In this document: positions 23,669 to 32,729 of the stretch, in pieces
Layout of the letters: every line of letters begins with the position of its first letter
Numbering within the stretch: the stretch's first letter is position 1
Source: Paenalkalicoccus suaedae
Lineage (GTDB): Bacteria > Bacillota > Bacilli > Bacillales > Salisediminibacteriaceae
DNA length: 64,000 nucleotides
Assembly (NCBI RefSeq): GCF_006965545.2
Contig: NZ_CP041372.2
Coordinates: 3,905,554 to 3,969,553, forward strand
Reading direction: 5' to 3'
Translations under genes and position numbers: made by a program
Notes under the pieces: model-generated
Database searches by the model: none
What the model was told of the DNA's origin: nothing
What the model saw: the letters and a program-made list of their open reading frames with translations, nothing else

Positions 23669-24668
23669 TACTTTCGCCCCCTTCTTGATCGTATAAGAAG
23701 CAGCGACATGTATGACCTTGCTTTAGTTCAAGTAGCGCCGGATCCTCTTTCACACATCGATCAAACGCATCCTCACACCTTGCTGCAAAACGACATCCTG
23801 TTTTAATAGAGCCTGGCTTTGGCACGTTACCCGGAATCGAATAAAGGCGCTCTTCGCGTCCTGTAATCTTAGGTAAAGACCTGATAAGCCCTCGCGTATA
23901 CGGATGCTTCGGCTCTTTCAAAATCGTGCGCACATCTCCTTGCTCCACAACCTTCCCCGCATACATAACGGCAACCCGATCACACATCTCGGCAACAACG
24001 CCTAGATCGTGTGTGATCATCATGATCGCCGTTCCTTTTTCTTTATTTAACTTACGCATCAAATCCAGAATTTGGGCTTGAATCGTCACATCAAGCGCAG
24101 TTGTAGGCTCGTCCGCTATGAGCACCTCTGGATCACACGCCATCGCAATGGCTATCATGACACGCTGTCTCATCCCACCTGACAGCTGATGAGGATATTC
24201 ATCCACGATCTCATCGGCTCTCGGAATCCCAACAAGCTTGAGCATGTCAATCGCTATTTGACGTGCTTCCTTTTTACTCACATCGCGATGTCGCCTTACC
24301 CCCTCCATGATCTGAAAACCAATTTTGAAGAGTGGGTCAAGAGACGTCATCGGCTCTTGGAAGATCATCGCGATCTGATTCCCTCTTAGATCTCGCATTC
24401 TTTTTTTAGAAATGGTGACGAGGTTTTCTTCTTTTCCATCCTGCTGACGGAATACAATCTCTCCACCTACGATTTTGCCTGGTGGATTTGGGACTAGACC
24501 CATGACAGATAAAGAAGTAACACTCTTACCGCAACCAGATTCACCAACTATCCCTAATACTTCTCCTGCGTTTATGTAAAAACTAACATCATCTACCGCT
24601 GGAATCTCGCCCCGGTCTGTAAAAAAGTGTGTCTCTAGGTGATTCACTTCGAGTACGGGCTTATTCAT
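23631..24668 (-). CDS. Peptide ABC transporter ATP-binding protein (DppD/OppD type)
   Basis: 345 residues with Walker [32 protein letters not shown], signature [15 protein letters not shown], Walker [17 protein letters not shown] and [14 protein letters not shown]. The C-terminal [13 protein letters not shown] segment is the DppD version of the cysteine extension. It is the first gene of the five-gene operon (D, F, binding protein, B, C). The region upstream, 24669-24960, is AT-rich and should hold its promoter, but no clear -35/-10 pair stood out. Confidence 0.93.
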   Translation of the reverse strand: MNKPVLEVNHLETHFFTDRGEIPAVDDVSFYINAGEVLGIVGESGCGKSVTSLSVMGLVPNPPGKIVGGEIVFRQQDGKEENLVTISKKRMRDLRGNQIAMIFQEPMTSLDPLFKIGFQIMEGVRRHRDVSKKEARQIAIDMLKLVGIPRADEIVDEYPHQLSGGMRQRVMIAIAMACDPEVLIADEPTTALDVTIQAQILDLMRKLNKEKGTAIMMITHDLGVVAEMCDRVAVMYAGKVVEQGDVRTILKEPKHPYTRGLIRSLPKITGREERLYSIPGNVPKPGSIKTGCRFAARCEDAFDRCVKEDPALLELKQGHTCRCFLYDQEGGESNGANRDEATVKS

Positions 24669-24964
24669 ATGTTTCCTCCCTTAATATGGAGAATAGCACT
24701 CCTATATATTGCTATAATAAAATATGTACTAAAATTCAAAAAATTAAATGTTTTATAAAAATAAATTACTATACAATCATGTGAATATCAATCTTTTTTT
24801 TGAGTAATTATAAAAAATTATGGGATACACACATTATGGTGGAATACGTTATTAGAAGAGTTTTTGTCGAAAAAGACTGATAAATCAATCTTTTTGTAGC
24901 ATTTTTTGTCTTTCCTATATGCGCATATTCATGCATTACCACGACTTACGAAATAAAAGAATGT

Positions 24965-24994
24965 TTGTCTTATTTTCTCACATTATGGTAAAAT
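24965..24994 (+). promoter_or_regulatory. Promoter of the aldehyde dehydrogenase operon
   Basis: TTGTCT (24965-24970) and TAAAAT (24989-24994) are separated by 18 bases. A cre site begins at the end of the -10 box, where a repressor would block start or clearance. Confidence 0.6.
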
Positions 24995-25007
24995 GAAAGC
25001 GCTTGCA
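24994..25007 (+). promoter_or_regulatory. Catabolite-responsive element (cre), perfect match
   Basis: TGAAAGCGCTTGCA fits the Bacillus CcpA consensus TGWAARCGYTWNCW at every position. It directly follows the putative -10, so CcpA should repress the dehydrogenase operon when preferred sugars are present. Confidence 0.8.
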
Positions 25008-25064
25008 GATGTTATTAGCAACTTAGAGATTCCTATTACGTTTGAAGAGGAGAGGGATGATCGA

Positions 25065-26585
25065 ATGAAATACGCTGCACCGAACACGAAGGATAGCTTA
25101 GTACAATTTAAGAGCCGTTATGACAACTATATTGGAGGAGAATGGGTAGCACCGCGTGGTGGCGAGTATTTTGAGAATACGACCTCCGTTACTGGCGAAG
25201 TGATCTGTGAGATGGCACGCTCTCAAAAAGAGGACATCGAGCTTGCACTTGACGCTGCTCATAAAGCGAAGGCTGCATGGGGCGCAACCTCTACAACAGA
25301 ACGAGCAAACATATTAAATAAAATTGCCGATCGCATGGAGGCAAACCTAGAGATGCTAGCTGTTGCCGAGACGTGGGAAAACGGAAAGGCTGTGCGTGAA
25401 ACATTGGCTGCAGATATTCCGCTCGCAGTCGACCATTTCCGCTACTTTGCGGGAGCAATTCGTGCGCAGGAAGGTAGTATCGGTCAAATCGATAACGATC
25501 TCGTTGCCTACCATTTCCATGAGCCAGTTGGCGTTGTCGGACAGATTATTCCGTGGAACTTCCCGCTTCTTATGGCTGCTTGGAAGCTCGCACCAGCACT
25601 CGTTGCCGGCAACTGTGTCGTATTAAAGCCTGCTGAACAAACGCCAACGTCTATTTTTGTTTGGCTTGAGCTGATCGAAGACCTCCTGCCACCTGGCGTG
25701 TTAAATATCGTGAGCGGGTTTGGCGTCGAGGCTGGTAAGCCACTTGCGTCCAATTCACGAATTAATAAAGTCGCTTTCACTGGCGAAACAACGACGGGAC
25801 GTCTCATCATGCAGTATGCATCGGAAAACTTGATCCCAGTCACACTTGAGCTTGGCGGTAAGTCTCCGAACCTCTTCTTCGAAGACGTGCTCCAGCACAA
25901 CGATAGCTTTTTCCAAAAAGCATTAGAAGGCTTCTCCATGTTTGCCTTAAACCAAGGAGAAGTATGTACATGTCCATCTCGTGCGCTCATTCAGGACTCG
26001 ATTTATGACAAGTTCATGCAGCACGCTGTGGAGCGCGTCAACAAAATTAAGATGGGTGACCCTCTAGATACAGACACGATGATGGGCGCACAGGCTTCTA
26101 AAGAGCAGCTCGACAAAATCCTTTCCTATATGGATATTGGTAAGCAGGAAGGCGCTAAAATCCTGACAGGCGGCGAGCAGGCCGACCTTGGTGGTAGCCT
26201 AAGCGGTGGCTATTACGTCAAGCCAACCATTTTTGAGGGCAAAAATAATATGCGTATCTTCCAAGAGGAGATTTTTGGTCCTGTTGTATCGGTTACGTCC
26301 TTTAAGGATCACGCTGAGGCGCTCCACATTGCAAACGACACGCTCTATGGACTTGGCGCTGGCGTCTGGTCACGTAACATCAACACCGCTTACCGCTTCG
26401 GTCGCGCTATTCAAGCAGGACGCGTGTGGACAAACTGTTACCACGACTACCCTGCACACGCTGCATTCGGAGGCTATAAAAAGTCCGGAATCGGCCGTGA
26501 GAATCACCTTATGATGCTCGGTCACTATCAGCAGACCAAGAACATGCTAGTTAGCTATAGCGAGGAGCCAAAAGGATTCTTTTAA
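25065..26585 (+). CDS. NAD-dependent aldehyde dehydrogenase (AcoD/ExaC-like)
   Basis: About 506 residues from ATG 25065 ([20 protein letters not shown]); the longer frame from 24993 would start inside the cre site and is unlikely. It shows the ALDH motifs: catalytic Asn in [31 protein letters not shown], the general base in [11 protein letters not shown] and the catalytic Cys in [11 protein letters not shown], with EIFGPVVSV later. The [11 protein letters not shown] form is typical of acetaldehyde dehydrogenases of the AcoD/ExaC group, used in ethanol and acetoin breakdown. A DUF779 gene follows at 19 bp, the standard partner of this subgroup. Confidence 0.93.
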   Translation: MKYAAPNTKDSLVQFKSRYDNYIGGEWVAPRGGEYFENTTSVTGEVICEMARSQKEDIELALDAAHKAKAAWGATSTTERANILNKIADRMEANLEMLAVAETWENGKAVRETLAADIPLAVDHFRYFAGAIRAQEGSIGQIDNDLVAYHFHEPVGVVGQIIPWNFPLLMAAWKLAPALVAGNCVVLKPAEQTPTSIFVWLELIEDLLPPGVLNIVSGFGVEAGKPLASNSRINKVAFTGETTTGRLIMQYASENLIPVTLELGGKSPNLFFEDVLQHNDSFFQKALEGFSMFALNQGEVCTCPSRALIQDSIYDKFMQHAVERVNKIKMGDPLDTDTMMGAQASKEQLDKILSYMDIGKQEGAKILTGGEQADLGGSLSGGYYVKPTIFEGKNNMRIFQEEIFGPVVSVTSFKDHAEALHIANDTLYGLGAGVWSRNINTAYRFGRAIQAGRVWTNCYHDYPAHAAFGGYKKSGIGRENHLMMLGHYQQTKNMLVSYSEEPKGFF

Positions 26586-26604
26586 ACAGAAAGGAAGGAG
26601 AGCC

Positions 26605-26961
26605 ATGGTGGAGCGAGTAACGGCAACAGATGCAACACTCGAGCTCATTGAAAAACTGAAGAATCGCCACGGCCCACTCATGTTCCATCAATCAGGAGGC
26701 TGCTGTGACGGTAGCTCGCCGATGTGTTACCAAGATGGGGAGCTACGCATCGGTGAATCAGATATTCATTTAGGTACCATTGGAGACAGCAACTTTTACA
26801 TCTCCAAAGACCAATATGAATATTGGAAGCACACGCAGCTCATCATTGATGTCGTGGACGGACGAGGCGGCATGTTTTCGTTGGAAGGACCTGAGGGGAA
26901 GCGATTTTTAGTCCGCTCGCGCGTGTTTACGGAAGAAGAACGCGCGGAGCTGAAGCTTTAA
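26605..26961 (+). CDS. DUF779 family protein
   Basis: 118 residues, starting ATG behind GGAAGGAGAGCC. The conserved blocks HGPLMFHQSGGCCDGSSPMCY (split around 21-41) and FEDGRGGMFSLEGPEG-like VVDGRGGMFSLEGP mark the DUF779 family. The cysteine cluster GCCDGSSPMC could bind a metal. DUF779 genes nearly always follow AcoD/ExaC-type aldehyde dehydrogenases, so a supporting role for that enzyme is likely but the activity is unknown. Its terminator follows. Confidence 0.9.
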   Translation: MVERVTATDATLELIEKLKNRHGPLMFHQSGGCCDGSSPMCYQDGELRIGESDIHLGTIGDSNFYISKDQYEYWKHTQLIIDVVDGRGGMFSLEGPEGKRFLVRSRVFTEEERAELKL

Positions 26962-27004
26962 CAGGAATAACGGTAAAAGTTTTAGTAGCTTCTGATTAAT
27001 AATG

Positions 27005-27038
27005 AAGGAACCGATGCTTGTTTTCGGTTCCTTTTTTT
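27005..27038 (+). terminator. Terminator of the aldehyde dehydrogenase operon
   Basis: AAGGAACCGA pairs with TCGGTTCCTT around a nine-base loop, followed by TTTTTTT. Confidence 0.9.
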
Positions 27039-27174
27039 GTGAACATTCATATAGTCGAAATGCACACGATTTCCATACTCATGTCACTTTATGTTATACG
27101 TATTTTGAATACCCCTTTCACCTCCCCTACCTCCACCATCTAGACAACATAAATCAATATATGGTAATATAGGG

Positions 27175-27461
27175 AAAATTCGATGATGAAGAGAGTACAT
27201 ACATAGTTGGCACAAAGCGACTCAGGGACTGGTGAAAGCCTGAGCAAAGCAATGTAAGGAAACGCACTTCAGAGAAGCATACCTGAACGAGCAAGTAGGG
27301 TGTGCCGGTCCCGTAACCGTTATTACGTCAAGCTGGGTTTACACCATATGTTCCAACCTGAACTATCACGTAAACCAAAGAGAGTGGCACCGCGGACAAA
27401 CGATCCGTCTCTCTATAAGGGAGCTCATTTACGACCATCAGGCATTCCTGATGGTCTTTTT
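27175..27461 (+). promoter_or_regulatory. T-box riboswitch leader of argS
   Basis: A leader of about 290 bases carries the T-box core AGAGTGGCACCGCGG (27382-27396), the AGTA-type element GAGAGTAC near 27190 and GGTGAAAGCCTGAG in the distal stem I. It ends in the terminator stem ACCATCAGG/CCTGATGGT with CTTTTT (27433-27461). Uncharged tRNA, here most likely tRNA-Arg from the downstream gene, should stabilise the antiterminator and switch on argS. I could not assign the specifier codon with confidence. A promoter (TAGACA, 18 bases, TAATAT) lies near 27141-27170. Confidence 0.88.
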
Positions 27462-27500
27462 GTTGTTTTCCTATTTATATGAAAAGGGTGTGTATCTGTC

Positions 27501-29150
27501 ATGATTTACGAACAAGCGCTATCTATTCTATCCCCTCACGTACAAGAAGATCTTCAAAAAGAGGAGATTCTTTCTCTCCTCGAAACGCCAAAACGTGAAT
27601 TTGGTGACGTCGCCTTTCCATGTTTCAGACTAGCAAAGACTCGTCGCAAGTCGAAAGCCACGATTGCTCAGGAAATTGCCACAGCAATCGGTCCAGAGGC
27701 TGAAGCCATCGGTGGTTATGTCAACCTGCGTCTTCCACGCGGGACATTTGCCGAAGAGCTACTTGCATCTATCCTATCTGCCGGCAAGAATTATGGGCAA
27801 CAGCCTGCCTCGAGTAAAAAGGTCGCGATTGACTTTTCTTCCCCAAACATCGCTAAGCCATTCTCGATGGGTCATTTGAGATCGACGGTGATTGGGCATG
27901 CCATCGCTCGCTTGTACGAAAAAAATGGCGCAACTCCGATCCGCATTAATCATATCGGCGACTGGGGCACACAGTTTGGCAAGCTGATTTATGCTTACAA
28001 GCAGTGGGGTTCTGAGGTGAAAATTAGAGAGAATCCGATCAAAGAGTTATTCACTCTCTACGTCCGCTTTCATGAAGAAGAGAACCAGGACCCAACACTT
28101 GCCGACAAAGGACGCTATTGGTTTAAGCAATTAGAGGAGGGCGATCAAGAGGCTACGTCACTTTGGACGTGGTTTCGCGAGGAGTCGTTGCGCGCCTTTA
28201 CCGAACTTTATGATCTTTTAGGCGTCACGTTTGATACGTATGAAGGGGAATCTTTCTATAATGATAAGATGACCCAGGCACTCAAAAGGCTTGAGGACCA
28301 GCAGCTTCTTAGTGAATCAGATGGCGCAACGATTGTTTCGTTAGGAAAGTATGGGTATCCTCCGCTTTTACTAAAAAAATCAGACGGTGCAACACTTTAC
28401 GCAACGCGAGACGTTGCGGCAGCATGCTATCGTAAGGAGTACTACAAGGCGGATGAGCTCGTCTATGTCGTCGGCAATGAGCAACAGCTTTACTTTAATC
28501 AGCTTCAAGCTGTGTTAAAGGAGGCCAACATTGCGCCCTCCCTCTCTCACGTTCGCTTTGGCATGGTGCTACAGGATGGGAAGAAAATGTCGACTCGAAA
28601 AGGAAAGGTTATTTTGTTGGAGGATGTATTAGCAGAAGCGATCGACTTAGCTGCACATAATATAGAAGAAAAAAATCCAGGACTTCCAAATAAAGAGGAA
28701 GTTGCAAAGCAAGTAGGCGTTGGCGCTATTCTCTTTCACGACTTAAAAAACGATCGCCTTCATGACTTAGCGTTTTCATTAAAGGATATTTTGCAGTTTG
28801 AAGGCGAGACTGGACCATACGTGCAATACGCATATGCAAGAGCTTCATCCCTGATCAAGAAGTCGTCCTCTATAAAGCCTTCGCCTACTAATCGACCTTA
28901 CTCGGATGAGGAATGGCACGTGATTACCACACTGTCGCAATTTCCAATCGTCTTAAAAGACGCCTGCGACAAGCATAATCCTTCCCTTGTTGCTCGCTAC
29001 ACGCTGGACCTTGCTCGTGATTTTTCGCGCTTTTATGCACACGAACCTATCTCGCAGGATGCCTCCAAGCTTGCTATCGTGGAGTCTGTCCGCACCGTTC
29101 TTCAAGAAGGCCTGTGGATACTTGGCATTGAGGCGCCAGAAGATATGTAA
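27501..29150 (+). CDS. argS: Arginyl-tRNA synthetase
   Basis: The 549-residue class I synthetase has the HIGH-type motif in IAKPFSMGHLRSTVIGHA (about 117-134) and KMSKS-type motif GKKMSTRKGKV (about 355-365), plus the N-terminal Add-1 domain for the tRNA D-loop and the C-terminal DALR anticodon-binding domain (TGPYVQYAYARASSLIKKS onward). It charges tRNA-Arg. Length is normal for the Bacillus type. It is a single gene under a T-box leader, and DnaA boxes follow directly after its stop. Confidence 0.95.
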   Translation: MIYEQALSILSPHVQEDLQKEEILSLLETPKREFGDVAFPCFRLAKTRRKSKATIAQEIATAIGPEAEAIGGYVNLRLPRGTFAEELLASILSAGKNYGQQPASSKKVAIDFSSPNIAKPFSMGHLRSTVIGHAIARLYEKNGATPIRINHIGDWGTQFGKLIYAYKQWGSEVKIRENPIKELFTLYVRFHEEENQDPTLADKGRYWFKQLEEGDQEATSLWTWFREESLRAFTELYDLLGVTFDTYEGESFYNDKMTQALKRLEDQQLLSESDGATIVSLGKYGYPPLLLKKSDGATLYATRDVAAACYRKEYYKADELVYVVGNEQQLYFNQLQAVLKEANIAPSLSHVRFGMVLQDGKKMSTRKGKVILLEDVLAEAIDLAAHNIEEKNPGLPNKEEVAKQVGVGAILFHDLKNDRLHDLAFSLKDILQFEGETGPYVQYAYARASSLIKKSSSIKPSPTNRPYSDEEWHVITTLSQFPIVLKDACDKHNPSLVARYTLDLARDFSRFYAHEPISQDASKLAIVESVRTVLQEGLWILGIEAPEDM

Positions 29151-29157
29151 TATCAGG

Positions 29158-29595
29158 TTATGCACAGTTATCCACGGTTCAATTAGTTATCCACAAATCT
29201 TATCCACATATACACAGGAAAAAGGGAGCACTCTGTTACCCACAGTTTGTTCCCCTTTGTCTGTATGTAAGCGATTTTGATCCTTTACAATCCGTTTACA
29301 TCGTGTTCGTATTTTTATTGTTAAGGTCGCTACCTATTGGGGTGCTACCTTACTTAGAATTTACCATGTGTATAACTGTGCATAACTTTGTGGGTAACTT
29401 TTTAATCGTTCTTCTCCACTTTGTAATCGGCTTCGGCTTCGCATAAGAAACAGGTCCATTTTTCCTCTGCTACTTCTGCTAATTTTTCCATATGTGGCGG
29501 TAAGCTTCCGTCTTCTAGGCACTCTTCCAGCGCTTCTTCAATGTGCTCTGTACAGCTGTAAATGATCATAGATGTTGCCTCCTTATTTATCCACA
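29158..29595. promoter_or_regulatory. DnaA-box cluster between argS and htrC
   Basis: Perfect TTATCCACA boxes lie at 29187-29195, 29200-29208 and 29587-29595. Near matches are TTATGCACA (29158-29166), TTATCCACG (29168-29176) and TTACCCACA (29236-29244) on the plus strand, and TGTGCATAA (29377-29385) and TGTGGGTAA (29389-29397) on the other. Four of them fall within 51 bases. B. subtilis has oriC-proximal DnaA-box clusters that restrain initiation by titrating DnaA. The rest of 29209-29401 holds no gene. Confidence 0.8.
29402..29569 (-). CDS. yyzF: CxxH/CxxC small protein (YyzF-like)
   Basis: 55 residues from ATG 29569, eight bases behind AAGGAGG. The protein reads MIIYSCTEHIEEALEECLED at the start and has WTCFLCEAEADYKVE near the end, so it carries the CxxH and CxxC pairs that give the family its name and probably bind one zinc. 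The family is small, widespread in Bacillus, next to htrC/walJ, and of unknown function. It was too short for routine ORF finding. Confidence 0.85.
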   Translation of the reverse strand: MIIYSCTEHIEEALEECLEDGSLPPHMEKLAEVAEEKWTCFLCEAEADYKVEKND

Positions 29596-29668
29596 GGTGG
29601 ATAGGTGTATTCGTAGTTAGTATAGCATAGGATGAATCTTGTGGATGAAAAATCCGCGTTGTCTACAA

Positions 29669-29700
29669 CAAAAAAACCGCCCCATCAAGGAGCGGTTCGT
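29669..29700 (-). terminator. Terminator of the wal-htrC operon
   Basis: On the minus strand AACCGCTCC pairs with GGGGCGGTT across a five-base loop and is followed by TTTTTTT. Confidence 0.85.
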
Positions 29701-29714
29701 TCATGCTTTATTCA

Positions 29715-30962
29715 TTAAAATACTTGTTTTTCTAACGTTAGTTCGACGCTTTGCTGTTCGCCGTCACGGTAGAAGGATACCTCGATCGTATCTCCAATGC
29801 TAACATCCGAGTAAAGGAATCGTCGTAAATCGTTTGCATCAAGTACTTCTTCTCCGTCTAGCGATACGATAACGTCGCCTTCATTGAGGCCTGCCGTAGC
29901 TGCTGGTGTATTTGGCTGTACGCCTTCTACATATACACCACCAGTGACGTCTTCTGGAAGGCCTAATGTATCCTGCCAGTGGAAGCTAGGGATTTCTTGC
30001 AGAGATCGAAGCACGATACCCATTTGAGGGCGCTGTACTTCACCAAACTGCTCTAGGTCCTCAATAACTGGTACAGCGATATCTGTCGGAATAGAAAAGC
30101 CAATTCCTTCTACTTCTTGCTGAGAGATCTTCATAGAGTTAATACCAATGACCTCTCCTTGAATATTCAATAGCGCACCACCTGAGTTACCTGGGTTAAT
30201 CGCAGCATCAGTTTGTAAAACCTCCGCTTCCCAATCAGGCTGTCCATTGCCTGTTAAATCAATTGGAATACTTCTCTCCACGGCACTGATGATACCTAAC
30301 GTGACAGAGCCTTCAAAGGATAGTGGGTTACCAATCGCAATTGCTGGCTCGCCAGCCCGTAATGATTCGGAGTCTCCAAAGTCAGCAACTGTATCGATGC
30401 CTTCTGAATCAATCGTAAGTACGGCTAAGTCCGTTAACACATCTTCCCCAACAAATTCAGCTGGTACGCGAGAGCCGTCTCCAAGCGTGATATCAATACG
30501 CGTTTGGCCAGATGCGGCACCCTCTATAACGTGCTGATTCGTTACGACAAAAGCGCGTTCACCTTCAATTTTATAAATGATGCCGGATCCTGTGCCAAGA
30601 TCACGTCCGCCGTTGCTAAACATGCTCGTATCCTGCGCGTTCATGTTTACAACACCTACGACTGCGTCTGAAACACGGTCAACGGCTTCAATGACTTCTG
30701 AAGTCGTTTGTAAATTAACAGTCTCTAGCTGTTCTGTTATATCTTCTGAGCTTGCTTCACTATTTGTTTGCACTTCTTCTACGCTACTCGCTCCTTGAGG
30801 AACAACCTCATACGGGAGAAATCCGTTTGAAGAAAGAAACGGGACAGAGAACAAAACAAGAAGCGCTCCTGCGATACTTGCAAAAAATCCAACAAAGCCT
30901 GTGCGTTTCGATCCATTACTGCGTCTACCTGCTCGTGGTGAATCTGAATCGTAATATCCCAT
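29715..30962 (-). CDS. htrC: HtrA-family membrane serine protease (HtrC)
   Basis: 415 residues with a cytoplasmic tail, one membrane anchor (about 22-44, GFVGFFASIAGALLVLFSVP), a trypsin-like domain with His in FVVTNQHVIEGA, Asp in LTDLAVLTI and Ser in AINPGNSGGALLN, and a C-terminal PDZ domain (GGVYVEGVQPNTPAATAGL). It degrades or refolds damaged proteins at the outer membrane face under heat or secretion stress. Position downstream of walJ is the B. subtilis htrC (yyxA) location. Starts behind GGAGGAGGG; the gap of 173 bp to walJ has no clear terminator. Confidence 0.92.
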   Translation of the reverse strand: MGYYDSDSPRAGRRSNGSKRTGFVGFFASIAGALLVLFSVPFLSSNGFLPYEVVPQGASSVEEVQTNSEASSEDITEQLETVNLQTTSEVIEAVDRVSDAVVGVVNMNAQDTSMFSNGGRDLGTGSGIIYKIEGERAFVVTNQHVIEGAASGQTRIDITLGDGSRVPAEFVGEDVLTDLAVLTIDSEGIDTVADFGDSESLRAGEPAIAIGNPLSFEGSVTLGIISAVERSIPIDLTGNGQPDWEAEVLQTDAAINPGNSGGALLNIQGEVIGINSMKISQQEVEGIGFSIPTDIAVPVIEDLEQFGEVQRPQMGIVLRSLQEIPSFHWQDTLGLPEDVTGGVYVEGVQPNTPAATAGLNEGDVIVSLDGEEVLDANDLRRFLYSDVSIGDTIEVSFYRDGEQQSVELTLEKQVF

Positions 30963-31135
30963 CTGTAAAACCCTCCTCCATTAGTAACGTGTATGAGAAA
31001 AGTTGAATGTCTTTCTTCACGTTCTATTTTCATTTTAATAGTCAGAAAACATCAAGTAAATTAGAAGGACTTAAGTTCGATGATTTTTTACAACTCACGT
31101 TTTTTTCCCATAAATAGGCACGTTTCCTTACGCAA

Positions 31136-31930
31136 TTACACCGTTTTTAGCGTAGTTGGTACATAAGGATCGGTATCAAATAGTCTAACCTGATTCACGA
31201 CATCAATACCTGCTCCTTGAAGAGTTTGTTGGACGGTCATCGTCGCAATTTCTTTCACGTTATTATTTAAGCTTAAGTGTGATAAATAGACGTCCATCTT
31301 TCGGTTTTTCGTCATGTCAATTAGCGCAAGTCCAGCATCCTCGTTCGATACGTGTCCTTCATCACTCAATATACGCCGTTTCGTGGACCATGGATAGCTG
31401 CCCATACGTAGCATACCCACATCATGGTTAGACTCCATTAACAGCACATTAGAATCCTCCGCAGCACCCATCATATGGTCGCTGACATAGCCTGTGTCTG
31501 TTAACACCGTTAGCTTGCGACCTTCATGCATGAAGGAAAAGAACATCGGGTCAGCTGCATCGTGAGAGACACGGAACGACGACACGTCTAAATCCTCAAA
31601 TGTGCGCAGTTTATCGCTCTCAAAATGAAACTTATGATCTGGCGAAATCTTTCCAATTGACCGCTCCATCGCCTGCCATGTTTTTTCGTTTGCATAAATC
31701 GGCACATGAAAGCGTCGGGATAAAATCCCGACACCTTTAATGTGGTCACTATGCTCATGGCTTACTAAAATACCGTCCAAATCACTAGGGTTCACACCGA
31801 TTTCTGTTAAGCTTTCAACGAGCTTTTTACCTGTTAGTCCTGCATCCACGAGCAATCGTTGCTTTGGCGTTTCTATATAAATCGCATTTCCTGTACTTCC
31901 GCTCGCAAGTACGCTAAATCGTAAACTCAT
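31136..31930 (-). CDS. walJ: WalJ (YycJ) metallo-beta-lactamase-fold nuclease
   Basis: About 264 residues from ATG 31930 (MSLRFSVLASGSTGNAIYIE); the longer frame from 32050 lies inside walI and is rejected. The metal site is HEHSDHIKG (SHEHSDHIKGVGIL), with VSHDAADP and VLTDTGYVSD further on. The family are DNA exonucleases linked to the WalRK operon and to replication/mismatch repair. It lies 16 bp after walI. Confidence 0.92.
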   Translation of the reverse strand: MSLRFSVLASGSTGNAIYIETPKQRLLVDAGLTGKKLVESLTEIGVNPSDLDGILVSHEHSDHIKGVGILSRRFHVPIYANEKTWQAMERSIGKISPDHKFHFESDKLRTFEDLDVSSFRVSHDAADPMFFSFMHEGRKLTVLTDTGYVSDHMMGAAEDSNVLLMESNHDVGMLRMGSYPWSTKRRILSDEGHVSNEDAGLALIDMTKNRKMDVYLSHLSLNNNVKEIATMTVQQTLQGAGIDVVNQVRLFDTDPYVPTTLKTV

Positions 31931-31946
31931 TCTGCGTAGTTCCCCT

Positions 31947-32729
31947 TTAGTTGCTGGATTGTAATTCGCCTCTAATGGCGTCGACAAAATAATATTCGTC
32001 GTTTGCTTGAATGCGCCATACTGGTGCATACACTTGAAAGTCTGCGTCAATCTCTACTCGATTATAGTAACCAAGCTCCGCACCATCTACCACCGAGTTT
32101 GGCGGAAGCTGCGATTCCCTCATCAGCACTTCGATAACTTTAACAGGGGACAATAGCTCCTGCTCAGCTCCCTGCTCTGTAATAGCTAAATACGTTTGCT
32201 GATAGGAATCAATATTACCTTCCTCATTTAAAAATAGCAGTAAATGAAAATTCTCCCGATCATACTGATCAATTTTAATCCCATCATACGTTTGGTAGAG
32301 ACCAATAACTCCCTCATCTTCATCATGCGCAGCAAACTCATAGCGATCCCCATTTAGCACATAGTTCTGGCTTAAGAATGCCTCTACGCTTGCTCGCAAA
32401 TTAGATGAAACAAGTCTTACTGGTGTATCAAGCTCTGACGTAATAATGGAATCGTTTAACAGCGTAATTGTTTGATCCTCTAGCTCCTGATTTAAAAACG
32501 GCTCTTGAAATGTTCGTATCTGTGCTGTTATCGGTGCACCATACAGCGTCTCTTCCGGATCTTCTATTTGAATATCAATATTCTGCTCCGCGATTTGCGA
32601 TTCAAGCTCCCAAGAAGGCAGATCACTAATTTGCCGCTGTGCCTGCTTTTCGTAGAGCTGATAGCCAAGGAATATGTTAAGCATAAAAAAGGTGACAATA
32701 AAAATGGATTTTGTTTTACTCCAGTCCAT
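31947..32729 (-). CDS. walI: WalI (YycI), regulator of the WalK kinase
   Basis: 260 residues with a short N-terminal anchor (MDWSKTKSIFIVTFFMLNIFLGYQLYE, in pieces) and an extracellular domain. The N-terminal MDWSKTK and SIFI...LNIFLGYQL are characteristic of YycI. With WalH it contacts WalK in the membrane and dampens its activity. It overlaps walH by 14 bp, indicating translational coupling. Confidence 0.92.
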   Translation of the reverse strand: MDWSKTKSIFIVTFFMLNIFLGYQLYEKQAQRQISDLPSWELESQIAEQNIDIQIEDPEETLYGAPITAQIRTFQEPFLNQELEDQTITLLNDSIITSELDTPVRLVSSNLRASVEAFLSQNYVLNGDRYEFAAHDEDEGVIGLYQTYDGIKIDQYDRENFHLLLFLNEEGNIDSYQQTYLAITEQGAEQELLSPVKVIEVLMRESQLPPNSVVDGAELGYYNRVEIDADFQVYAPVWRIQANDEYYFVDAIRGELQSSN

